Origin: Amoebidium appalachense
Lineage: Eukaryota; Ichthyosporea
DNA length: 64,000 nucleotides
Assembly: GCA_963693365.1 (NCBI GenBank)
Contig: CAVNZM010000002.1
Location: forward strand, 5,952,001-6,016,000
Reading direction: 5' to 3'
A program made the position numbers and the translations under genes. Shown piece by piece: positions 1 through 16,843 of the stretch (positions are counted from its first letter, which is position 1; each line of letters begins with the position of its first letter). The notes under the pieces were generated by a model, which saw nothing but the letters and a program-made list of their open reading frames with translations, had not been told where the DNA came from and searched no databases.

Positions 1-137
1 TTCTAGACTCTTCTAGATCTATCCTGATCTATCGTGAACCTATCCACCAGTTTATCCCGAATATCTCGAATATTCCCGATCACTAGTGCTACGCTAACGC
101 AGGGCATACCGGATGGCTATCCTGTTCGACACCCCCA
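1..137 (-). repeat. 3' LTR of the copia element (partial)
   Basis: These bases repeat 7524-7660 with no mismatch that I could find. In element orientation the LTR begins TGGGGGTG, the expected TG start, at position 137. The rest lies left of the window. Near-identity of the two LTRs suggests recent insertion, although the internal region is heavily damaged. Confidence 0.9.
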
Positions 138-264
138 CTTGCACTGTGTTCTATCTATCTACCGCATGCAACCTAAACCTAAGATGCAACTCTAAAACTA
201 TGCTACTATACTAACACATATAACACCTACTACACGAACATTAACACTACACTAATTGTAGTTC

Positions 265-894
265 TTACTCAGCCATGCCGATGGCCTGCCGATGCTGCAC
301 TAACTTAAGTCTCCCTAAAGCTTTGGTGCACATGTCGGCCACGTTACTGTTCGTGCTGCAATACACAAGTTCTACATCCCCATTCTCCACACACTCACGG
401 GTGTAGTGGTACTGAACGTCGATGTGTTTGATGCTGGCCTGGAGATTGCTTCTTCCAGTGTCACAGGGTCATCCTCATTGCTATCAGCACTCTCAATTGC
501 CATGCTGATACTGTCGCGGTACTCTACTACACCTGCGTTGATGCCGTAGGTCCCACCGCGCCTTGTAGTCATAGACGGATAGGCACTTCTGGTTGCAACC
601 TGCAACTCTGCACTATCTTCCTCGTCTCCTGACCCTGCCGCGTCCGAATCGCCGCTGTCCTCGCCCGCGCCGTCGCCGATAGCATCTGAATCATATCCAC
701 TGTCAGTGCCGATTGCAGGCTTCCGAAAGGAATGTTGCTTCTTGACGCTGATTGGATTCCTCGATTCCAAGCTCTGCTGATTTCCGATTGGCTTATGCAT
801 CAGCAATTCCATTGGCTCATCTTGCACCACCGGAATACCGGCCTTTGGGGTGCATGATTCATCGATCACCACATCTCGCCCGACGATAGTCTTG
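265..894 (-). pseudogene. copia integrase C-terminal linker fused to RNase H tail
   Basis: From 894 to about 441 the frame gives the acidic linker that follows integrase in copia polyproteins, ending in DPVTLEEAIS, the usual lead-in to the reverse transcriptase. At about 441 it jumps directly to QASIKHIDVQYHYTRE ... YCSTNSNVADMCTKAL, the C-terminal end of copia RNase H, which ends with TAA at 265-267. The whole reverse transcriptase and most of RNase H, normally several hundred residues, are missing. 138-264 is the untranslated stretch before the 3' LTR. Confidence 0.85.
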
Positions 895-1568
895 CGCGCC
901 TCGGTGTCCCACAACAAGTACGTCTTGCTGTCACCTGTGTAGCCGACGAATTTACACTCCCGACTCTTGGCGTCTAGCTTCCTGCGCTCGTCCTTCGGCA
1001 CATGGACAAATGCCTTGCTACCAAATACACGTAGATGGCTAACATCGGGCTTCTCTCCATACCATGCCTCCCAAGGTGTCATGCCACCCAGTACTGTGGT
1101 TGGCGTCAGGTTCTTGATTTACACAGCTGCCTGTACTGCCAGCTGCCAGAACCCCATACTCATGCCTGCTGACTGCAGCATGCAGCGCGCCGTCTCGACA
1201 ATGGTCCTGTTAGCCCTCTCTGCTACACCATTCTGCTCTGGTGTGTAAGGGACTGTCGCCTCATGTTCAATGCCGCATGCTTCCAGGAACGACTTGAACT
1301 CAGTGGAGGTGTACTCACCCCCGTTGTCGGAACGCAGAATCTTGATGCTGGCACCGTGTTTGTCCATGTGCCGAAGGACGAGCGCAGGAAGCTAGACGCC
1401 AAGAGTCGGGAGTGTAAATTCGTCGGCAACACGGTGCCAGCATCAAGATTCTGCGTTCCGACAACTGCCAGCCACAGTACTGGGTGGCATGACACCTTGG
1501 GAGGCATGGTATGGAGAGAAGCCCGATGTTAGCCATCTACGTGTATTTGGTAGCAAGGCATTTGTCCA
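895..1568 (-). repeat. duplicated integrase segment plus inverted mosaic
   Basis: 895-1360 is a 466-bp direct copy of 1569-2034 (offset 674). Copy A has a TAA where copy B has TAC (1119-1121). Between them, 1361-1568 is built of three inverted pieces of the same segment: 1361-1427 is the reverse complement of about 944-1010, 1428-1465 that of the copy end with the GTTGTCGG motif, and 1466-1568 that of about 1010-1115. The pattern suggests template switching during reverse transcription or repair, or a local assembly artefact. Confidence 0.85.
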
Positions 1569-2231
1569 CGCGCCTCGGTGTCCCACAACAAGTACGTCTT
1601 GCTGTCACCTGTGTAGCCGACGAATTTACACTCCCGACTCTTGGCGTCTAGCTTCCTGCGCTCGTCCTTCGGCACATGGACAAATGCCTTGCTACCAAAT
1701 ACACGTAGATGGCTAACATCGGGCTTCTCTCCATACCATGCCTCCCAAGGTGTCATGCCACCCAGTACTGTGGTTGGCGTCAGGTTCTTGATGTACACAG
1801 CTGCCTGTACTGCCAGCTGCCAGAACCCCATACTCATGCCTGCTGACTGCAGCATGCAGCGCGCCGTCTCGACAATGGTCCTGTTAGCCCTCTCTGCTAC
1901 ACCATTCTGCTCTGGTGTGTAAGGGACTGTCGCCTCATGTTCAATGCCGCATGCTTCCAGGAACGACTTGAACTCAGTGGAGGTGTACTCACCCCCGTTG
2001 TCGGAACGCAGAATCTTGATGCTGGCACCGTGTTGCTTCTCTACGTGTGCCTTGTACTTCTTGAAGTAAGTATGCACTTGGGATTTATGTTTCATGAAGT
2101 ACACCGTAGTGAACCTTGTCTTGTCGTCGATGAAGGTGACATAATACTTGGAACCTTGCAGCGACTCCTTGTTGAACGGTCCTGCCACATCAGAATGAAC
2201 TCTGTCGAGCTTCGCTGGCGCTGTCTTGCGG
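1569..2231 (-). pseudogene. copia integrase catalytic core (copy B)
   Basis: This continues the polyprotein across the nested insertion. It shows the rve-type integrase core: YYVTFIDDKTRF, the second catalytic Asp in LRSDNGGEYTS, and the Glu in PEQNGVAERANRT, followed by the copia motif TPWEAWYGEKPDVSHLRVFG. The frame is open to about 1569, where it breaks at a rearrangement boundary. Residues after DTEAR at this end are not element-like. A second partial copy of the same stretch lies at 895-1360. Confidence 0.85.
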
Positions 2232-2236
2232 GGTAG

Positions 2237-2716
2237 TGTAAACAGTTGGACTAGTTAGGATAAGGCAGAGTACAACTGAATCAAAATAAAGACAGAGAAC
2301 GGGTAGAAAGGCACACGCGGCCAGGTTGCTTTTACTATGGGCCGACTCAGTCTGTCTCAGACTTCACTGATGTGATCCCCGTACTGGGACGGCTTTCTTA
2401 TATAGCCCCCAGGTTTCGGATCAAGGCCCAGGATTGGTTCATCCGCGGCCAGCGCGGGTGGCAACATGCCATTCGTGATTCTGGTGCGGTCCGAGCCAGT
2501 CAGACCTTTGTCCTATTTATGCAAACATCTTATTGGTCCACTTCGTTTATGTGGTATGCAGCGGTAGAACCATATATGGTTCACTTCTTAGGTAAGATTG
2601 ATTCCTATTGGTGCGGACATAATATTTATGTGATATTCGTGACAAAGCACGAATCGTGTGCTAGTACATCACATTCTTTAGTAAACATGTACAGTTCATG
2701 TGTACAGTTGTTTACA
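2237..2716 (-). repeat. 3' LTR of nested element
   Basis: 480 bp, bounded by TGTAAACA and TGTTTACA. It reads as identical to the LTR at 5338-5817. It contains a TATATAGCC box-like stretch near 2400 and several ATTCGTG words. Confidence 0.92.
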
Positions 2717-2727
2717 CTCCCCCCCTT
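2717..2727 (-). other. polypurine tract of nested element
   Basis: On the minus strand AAGGGGGGGAG lies directly before the 3' LTR, where the plus-strand primer of LTR elements is expected. It confirms the minus orientation. Confidence 0.7.
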
Positions 2728-4789
2728 GTCGGGAGCCTGGTGATGTCGTTAGACAAGCAAACCACCAGGCTGAGAGGCGATAAACAACCTTCAGCGAGAA
2801 TTCTTGTGTGTGCCGAGCTGCTGGACAGAACAGAGCAAGGACGGTGGAATAGATTTGTGCACGTCTATGAGCACTTCTTCATTTGCCAAAACACAAATTC
2901 ATGCAGCATTCTTCTGTGTTTTCATTTTCGTGGCGAAGATTGTTGCAGAGTGTGCGTGCGAATTGTTCGCTTCGTCTCTGTGCTTGGCTTTTTCTGTAGA
3001 AGTAATATTTTCCTTTTTGGGGAATTTTCCTTTTTAGGACACTCCCGCAGATTCGTTTTCAATTGCGAGTAATTTAGTTGTGTGGATGAATGATCATACC
3101 AAACATTCGATAATGAATATAACTCAAGCCTTAGGTCACTTCGTAGCTCAGGTAGTGGTGGATAGCTTCAAGGCTTAGCCACTGCTCCTTATCCCGGTTC
3201 TACCTTAAGACTGTAAGGCGAGTCACCATGGCCGGAAAAGCCACTTCTTTCATGAACAAAGAGCACTTCTTTCCTTTCAGCTTTAACCCTGCATCATCGG
3301 AGCCGGGAAAAACATGAATAAAAATGCCCTTAGTGTTCATCGTTGGGTGACATAAAGAAATATATCAGCCCGTTAGAACCAGTAAAACCCGGTTCATAAT
3401 TCATAAGACGAGGGTAGGCAAAGCAAGCCTTATTCGTGATCAGAAAACACATGCTTCCATTCGTGAGCAGTTTTCGTATCCCATGAGCCAGCGATTTTCG
3501 TTGAGCAGGGGGATTTCAGGCATAATACATTCTTCTGGAGGCTTGGCCTAAAAAGAAAAGTCGTCAAAGTCGCCCTTTCTTTTGTAAGCAACTTCGTGAG
3601 CGCGCCTCGTATCTTCATATCCTCCAGTGCAGGTCTGGATGGTGCCCCATCCTCTGCTTCTTTTGTAGGTGGCCCTACTGTAGGTTCTGTTCATTGTGTG
3701 TACCAAAACCATTCGTATTCGTGGAACTGCTTTGTGCTGTGCTTTCTTTCGTGTTGGTGTTCATGGATTTACCCCGCACACACACCCTACTTCTCACATA
3801 CTATCAGATGTAAGTAGCTGCCTGGTGAGTGTGTGGTTCGTGTTCGTTGGACCCTTCCGTTACTTCCTAAGAAGAGCATTTCGTTTTAGCAGAGGTACCC
3901 AATAAGGCAGCTTGTGGGGTTGTCTCCCGCCTGTGCCCATTGGTGGGGTCTGTACGTGCTATAGGGTTACAGTGTCATCGGGTTTTGCCGGGGAATAACA
4001 CGGCCATCTCCGTACCAGGGCCAAGGTCACATGATGGTTCAATGTATTAAACAACAACACCTTGCATTCTTATTCGTCCCGCAACCACACTTTCTTCACT
4101 AGTGACGGGGGGTATTCTTTATTCGAAAGGCTTCCAGCCAAAATACTGACACTGTATGCTGGTGTTGTGGGGGGAACGGTGCCCATACCACATTCTTTTA
4201 TTCTGGTGGGGTTGTGCCGGCAGCAATTTTTATATTTTTGCAAGGCTCGACAGTGTAATTCATATGTTACAGTATTGCCACAGACTGGCAAGTACCATTA
4301 AATTCGTACCCCACACCTTCGTTTGTCTTTCACATGCACGAACAAAAGTTCTGCATCGACTTTATTAACAACATGCCTTCTGTGCACCAAGAGTGCAAAT
4401 TCGTTTGGGCATGGCACCAGTAAGGGTGACGTGAGGTACTTCGTATTGTTTAGGCATGCAGGCATACATTCGTGCGCATGTTGTGCATCCTGTGCGCTAA
4501 ACTATGGGGCATGCTGTATTGGAGAACAGCAAGGGATTCGAAGCATGCATGCAACACTACTTTCATATGATCTTAGGTCCTACATGCTATAGCAACAGCG
4601 ACTATCTTCTTTGTTAAGTGCATTTGTGCTGAAAGTGGCCGTGCATCTGAGTTGCGAGTGTGGACGTGCACGCAGTGGCATGGACACGATGACAGTGTGC
4701 AATAGCACAATGCACGCAAGAGCAACAGTTTCCTTTTCTTCGAAACATTGGGGCTGTGTGCATTGCAACCCAAGCAGTGTTGTGCATTC

Positions 4790-5080
4790 GTTCTTTTCAT
4801 TTTCGTATTTTCTTTTCTCATTGCTTTCGTTTTTCGTTGCTAAAGTCGGTTCGTTATAATTACTTCGTTTTTTCGTTGTGTATTCGTGTTTCGTTAGTTC
4901 GTATTTCTATATGCATTCGTTTTTCGTTGGTTCGTTATTTCTATGTGCATTCGTTTTTCGTAGGTTCGTTATTTCGTTGTATCTTCGTGAACAGTTCGTT
5001 TTTCGTTGGATCGTTTTTTCGTTTATAGTTCTTTATTGGTTAGTTCGTTGCTTCATTGTTTCGTAATGGATTGGGAAAGT
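4790..5080. repeat. degenerate TTCGT-word array
   Basis: Inside the nested element, some 25 copies of TTCGT or TTTCGTT lie in about 290 bases with irregular spacing. Scattered copies occur through the rest of the interior (for example 3470-3800). It is not a simple tandem repeat and has no open reading frame of note. Confidence 0.6.
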
Positions 5081-5320
5081 TTTCTTTGTGCAAAGTTTTG
5101 TAGTTCTCCTTATTTAGTTATGAGTTCGTTTTTCCAACTTTCTGTACTTTCTGTATCTTGTCAGTGGGCTGGCCACTTCAGACGTGTCGGCGGATATTCT
5201 AGATAAGTCATTGATCGGCCATGATGAGCGATGGAGAATCTTGAACGGATTGAAAGATGTGAGTTTCGCATTCGAAGGATGTGAGATTCTTGAAATGATT
5301 GAAAGATGTGTGAGATTCTT

Positions 5321-5336
5321 GTCTGCGCGGTCGCCA
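5321..5336 (-). other. primer-binding site of nested element
   Basis: One base from the LTR, the minus strand reads TGGCGACCGCGCAGAC. The TGG start (complement of the tRNA CCA end) and position fit a classical tRNA 3'-end primer-binding site, unlike the half-tRNA site of the host copia element. The tRNA species is not identified. Confidence 0.65.
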
Positions 5337-5337
5337 A

Positions 5338-5817
5338 TGTAAACAGTTGGACTAGTTAGGATAAGGCAGAGTACAACTGAATCAAAATAAAGACAGAGAA
5401 CGGGTAGAAAGGCACACGCGGCCAGGTTGCTTTTACTATGGGCCGACTCAGTCTGTCTCAGACTTCACTGATGTGATCCCCGTACTGGGACGGCTTTCTT
5501 ATATAGCCCCCAGGTTTCGGATCAAGGCCCAGGATTGGTTCATCCGCGGCCAGCGCGGGTGGCAACATGCCATTCGTGATTCTGGTGCGGTCCGAGCCAG
5601 TCAGACCTTTGTCCTATTTATGCAAACATCTTATTGGTCCACTTCGTTTATGTGGTATGCAGCGGTAGAACCATATATGGTTCACTTCTTAGGTAAGATT
5701 GATTCCTATTGGTGCGGACATAATATTTATGTGATATTCGTGACAAAGCACGAATCGTGTGCTAGTACATCACATTCTTTAGTAAACATGTACAGTTCAT
5801 GTGTACAGTTGTTTACA
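5338..5817 (-). repeat. 5' LTR of nested element
   Basis: 480 bp and apparently identical to the partner LTR, which points to very recent insertion. It drives the element on the minus strand, since the primer-binding site lies directly to its left. Confidence 0.92.
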
Positions 5818-5822
5818 GGTAG

Positions 5823-7301
5823 CTTACTGAAAGAGAGCCGGGCTTGCTTCCCTCTCGCGCATCCCTCGCACACACCGTCATCCTGGGGTTTGCAGTCGAT
5901 GCACAGACCCTCGACGATGTTTTCTTTAACCATCTTCTGTAGCGTGTTTATTGCCACATGACCAAACCGCCGGTGCCATAAACTGGCGCTGCCCTTTACC
6001 GGCTCACACACGGTGTTACCCCCACTGCTGCCGACTGCAGTGGTCACCATGTTCACGCTCTCACATACGGGTTTCACTAGGAGACGATACAGGCCTCCCT
6101 CCACTACCCCACGGGCCACAACTTGGCCATCTGTGGCACTCTCAATCGTACACTGTCGACCGTCGGTGATGCCTCTTAACCCGTGCTTGCCGGCGCTTGA
6201 AGCCGACATCACGTTAGTTCCAAATGCTGGCACGTACAGCACATTCTGCAGTCTAAATGTCATGCTGTTGCCCTGGAACTCACTTGTTAATCTTACGACG
6301 CCTATTCCTAGCGCCATCACACCCGGGGTGTTACCCAGAGCGACGGGTTTGGGTGTGATCGACCGGAAGTCTTCCATCCAGTCCTTTCGGCATGTGACAT
6401 GGGAGGTTGCGCCGCAGTCCCAATACCACTCAGTTGAAGAAGGGAGTCCGCTGTTTACCGCCATGGCGAGTATCTCCTTGGAAGCTCCGTTCTGCTTCGC
6501 CTTGTCGCCGCGATTGCCGCCCTTCTTCTTCTTTGGACACTGTGACTTGTAGTGCCCAAACTTGTGACATTTGTAACACTCCACCTTGGATATGTCAGTC
6601 ACGCGCGGCTTGCCGGTGTCCTGTCGTGGCGTACCGCCGCGCCATTGGGTGCTGGTCATCATCACCCGCTGCTGTTCCCTTGCAGCCTCGTTCTCCTCAA
6701 AACCACGCAGCTTGGCGATTATCTTTTCCATTGTCTTCTCAGCTGCTGGTAAAGCTTGAATGGTCCTAACGTCGGTGCGGAATCGGTCGTCAGCGCCTAC
6801 ACCGTCCAGGAATTTCTCGGCAACCATGTCCTCACTAACTCCATTGGGATCGATATGAAGAAGATCCTGCACAATGCACTCCAGGCGGGCCGCATACTCC
6901 AGCACGCTTTCCGTCGGCATCATATCAGCACGCCAGAACTGTTGAATCAACATTCTCTTGTGCTCATCTGTGTTGCGCGCAGCGTATGATGCTACCGTAT
7001 CCCATATGTCCTTGGGATTTCCTACGGCAATAGCTCGCCGACACAGGCTTGCAGGTACATCACCTAGTGTCTCCACCAGGTAGGAAGTCGCCTTCTTCTG
7101 ATCCAAGGGGTCGATCTCCACCGGAGGTTGCTCCACCGGTTCGCCGTCCTCTCCTATCACTTCAGGAGCCACGTCTTCAATCGTGTACCATAATTCCTCG
7201 TCCTCGAGGAAGCACTTCATGCGCATGGCCCACATTGAGTAGGAGATTTTGCCCTTGCCTTCTCCTTCATACATGGGAACTGGACATTTTGCTCTTCCCA
7301 T
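5823..7301 (-). pseudogene. copia gag-protease-pre-integrase, interrupted
   Basis: Frame open from an ATG at 7301 until the nested element cuts it at 5822. In order: a UBN2-like gag domain (about residues 1-240); a CCHC zinc knuckle CYKCHKFGHYKSQC (about 255-268); an aspartic protease whose active site reads WYWDCGATSH instead of the usual D-S/T-G; and a pre-integrase domain with an HHCC zinc finger (WHRRFGH ... CEGCARGKQ). The reading frame then runs into the LTR at 5817 and adds unrelated residues. The other part of the split gene resumes at 2231. The gag part is intact, but the product cannot be a full polyprotein. Confidence 0.88.
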
Positions 7302-7335
7302 CTTGTCTCAACAGTCGCTTGATCGTAGCGTTGCA

Positions 7336-7349
7336 CTGGGCCCATAACC
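7336..7349 (-). other. primer-binding site, half-tRNA type
   Basis: The plus strand reads CTGGGCCCATAACC, which equals the anticodon arm of eukaryotic initiator tRNA-Met. The element strand is its complement. Pairing to the anticodon region rather than the tRNA 3' end is the priming mode known from Drosophila copia, where a 5' half of initiator tRNA is used. The site abuts the LTR and lies about 35 bases upstream of the gag start codon. Confidence 0.8.
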
Positions 7350-7660
7350 GTAACTTAGAGGTTTCTCTGTGAGACTTTATTATTTGCTGACTTCCATTGA
7401 CTGGCCCGCCGGGACCTTTATATACTTGTGGTCTGGCTCACTGGAATGTTACATACTATTCCCGATTGGTCTACCCGCCGCTATGGATCTAGTTGCTACC
7501 AATCAAAACACTCCAATAGAATCTTCTAGACTCTTCTAGATCTATCCTGATCTATCGTGAACCTATCCACCAGTTTATCCCGAATATCTCGAATATTCCC
7601 GATCACTAGTGCTACGCTAACGCAGGGCATACCGGATGGCTATCCTGTTCGACACCCCCA
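7350..7660 (-). repeat. 5' LTR of the copia element
   Basis: About 310 bp. The element-sense start is TGGGGGTG at 7660. The other end is set by the primer-binding site at 7336-7349, so it lies at about 7350; the exact last base is uncertain because no clean CA end is visible. It holds an imperfect repeat of TCTAGA-type words near 7524-7545 and a TATATA box-like stretch near 7420. It should carry promoter and polyadenylation signals for the element. Confidence 0.85.
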
Positions 7661-8418
7661 ACGTGTACTCGTATGCAACAAAGAACGACACTGTGCCCGT
7701 GCGCACCCCCACAGCAAACATGGCTAAACGCTACCGTGTGGCCCCGTATGTGCATGCTGGCCCCCCAGCCCCCTACCTCCCCTCACAACCCCCAAGCAAA
7801 TTCACATTCGCTTACGTGCATACGCTAGCGTGAGTGCGTGATTGCGCACACGCACACTGCTAAACAAGCACTTTGATCACAGTATCACAGTGCGCATGCC
7901 ATGTGCGCGCGCACACACACACACGCACACGACATAGACACACAAGAAAACCTTCTAGCACACATACACGGACATGTGTGCGTGTAAACACACACGCACA
8001 TAGTATTACGAACACATTGTATGATACTATTAGACAAAACACACACGCCCACCACACACAGTCACGCACACACATACACACATGTGCATTCATCATTCCA
8101 TATTTTATCCTTCGATGGCATCGGGTTCGACCACCACTCTGCATCTTCCTAACATCTAAATGAGCAGGAGGCAAACGGGCTGGTGATGGTCTTTGTGCGT
8201 GATAGGGGGGAGGAGGGGGGAGGGGGGGGAGATGGGGGAAGGGAAGAACGAGTAAAAACAGCGAAAGGGAATGATATCAAGCCGGATGGGAAAAACTAAA
8301 AAGAGACCAGGAGAGACCCAATCATCGTTCGCATTGATGTCACAGTGACATGATAGAGGCAGGCGGTGGCGGCGGCAGCAGGGGGAGGAAGGGGGGAGAA
8401 AGGGGGGAGGGGCGAGGG

Positions 8419-8450
<32 letters not shown>

Positions 8451-8745
8451 GCTATCACCTGGCCTGGTTTGATAGAAGCATATGACTAGTTATCAGGGGC
8501 CATTTCTGAATCGTTTCCTAATCCACAATATACCCTGTATATAACACAACTAATTAGAAATCTATCCCCTTCTACTATGCAAGACCCCTCCCTCCCCCCG
8601 CCCCCCTTCCCCCTCCCCCTCTCCCCCCATCCCCATCCCCCCCCCCCCCCCCCCCCCCCCCCTCTCCCCCGGCAAAAAAAAAAAAAAAAAAAAAGAAAAA
8701 AACCAACTAACCCCCACAATACTGACCACCCGCAATCACATGCAG
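7661..8745. other. spacer between retrotransposon and GPCR gene
   Basis: Holds CA-rich microsatellite (about 7900-8080), a G-run of about 35 near 8417, a C-run and an A-run near 8640-8690. No convincing coding exon was seen, although a 5' exon carrying a signal peptide for the GPCR could lie here. A splice acceptor (ATGCAG) ends at 8745, seven bases before the first ATG of the gene. Confidence 0.5.
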
Positions 8746-8752
8746 TGCGTCC

Positions 8753-16177
<7,425 letters not shown>

Positions 16178-16207
<30 letters not shown>

Positions 16208-16843
16208 GGGGGGGGGGGGAGGATCCGTAATTGGAAGAACTTAGTTTGCAGGGGATGGGGGGGGGAAGGGGAGGGGGAGGGGGAAGGGGGGGGGGGGGGG
16301 GGGGGGGGGCTAGATGGCGAAGTAGTGAAGATACGAGTGTCGATAGAATGGGCAATCGCATATTCTTAGGGAATAGGTGACAAGAGGGAGAAAAAGCAAG
16401 GTTCGATGTGGCATTTTACTCGTCTGGATAGCACAATGGGCTGGGTTAGTAGTAGTAGTGGGATACCATATACTGGTTGTTTTTATTGAGCAATTTCAAT
16501 GCTGATGGTAGATTGTCTTTACAGGATCGTTGAATCTTTTAGGATTACTTGAAAATTACTGCAAATCGAACGGATCGTTGAGTCTTTTAGGATTACTTGA
16601 AAATTACTGCAAATCGAAGGAAGCATTTTCAAGGAGAGGATAACCGAAGCTGTTGTTGTAAGTTTTCTTGTATGTCGCCAGTGGCGAGCACCAAGAACCT
16701 TTTTCTATACACAATTATCCGGCCACAATATCAATGTGTGACCCTTTCACCGATTCGTTTCGAACATCATGTCTCCTCACCCCCCCCCCCCCCTTTATAT
16801 GTACGTCCCCTCCACCTATGCACACTATCTACACATTCATGGC
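16178..16843. other. spacer between convergent GPCR and GH114 genes
   Basis: The two genes converge here, so it holds both 3' ends. It contains two long G-runs (about 16190-16219 and 16278-16309) and a tandem duplication of a 48-bp unit at 16524-16619 with one visible difference (TTGAATC versus TTGAGTC). No gene is seen. Confidence 0.6.

Larger units (their letters stand above)
2237..5817 (-). mobile_element. non-autonomous LTR retrotransposon nested in copia pol
   Basis: Two 480-bp LTRs flank a 2.6-kb interior. Both LTRs start TGTAAACA and end TGTTTACA, a perfect terminal inverted repeat. The host sequence GGTAG occurs on both sides (2232-2236 and 5818-5822), a 5-bp target duplication that interrupts the copia protease-integrase frame. 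Minus-strand orientation is set by a primer-binding site next to the right LTR and a purine tract next to the left one. I find no gag, protease, integrase or RT in the interior; all frames are short. It must therefore have moved in trans (LARD-like). Confidence 0.92.
1..7660 (-). mobile_element. Ty1/copia LTR retrotransposon, left end outside window
   Basis: On the minus strand, from right to left, the element has a 5' LTR, a primer-binding site, gag with a zinc knuckle, protease, pre-integrase zinc finger, integrase, an RNase H tail and the start of the 3' LTR. The first 137 bases match the last 137 bases of the right-hand LTR (offset 7523). The order gag-protease-integrase-(RT)-RNase H is that of Ty1/copia. 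It is not autonomous: the reverse transcriptase is deleted near position 441, the integrase segment is duplicated and partly inverted between 895 and 2034, and another LTR element sits in pol. Because the left LTR is truncated, its own target-site duplication cannot be seen. Sequence right of 7660 is host DNA. Confidence 0.93.

Noticed and set aside
5473-5961. Open frame in the LTR of the nested element
   Set aside because: It is an LTR sequence repeated exactly at the other LTR, without any gag or pol similarity.
7636-7833. Short frame crossing the LTR edge that could be a host exon cut by the retrotransposon
   Set aside because: Its start lies in the LTR, it has no recognisable motif and no phase partner was found.
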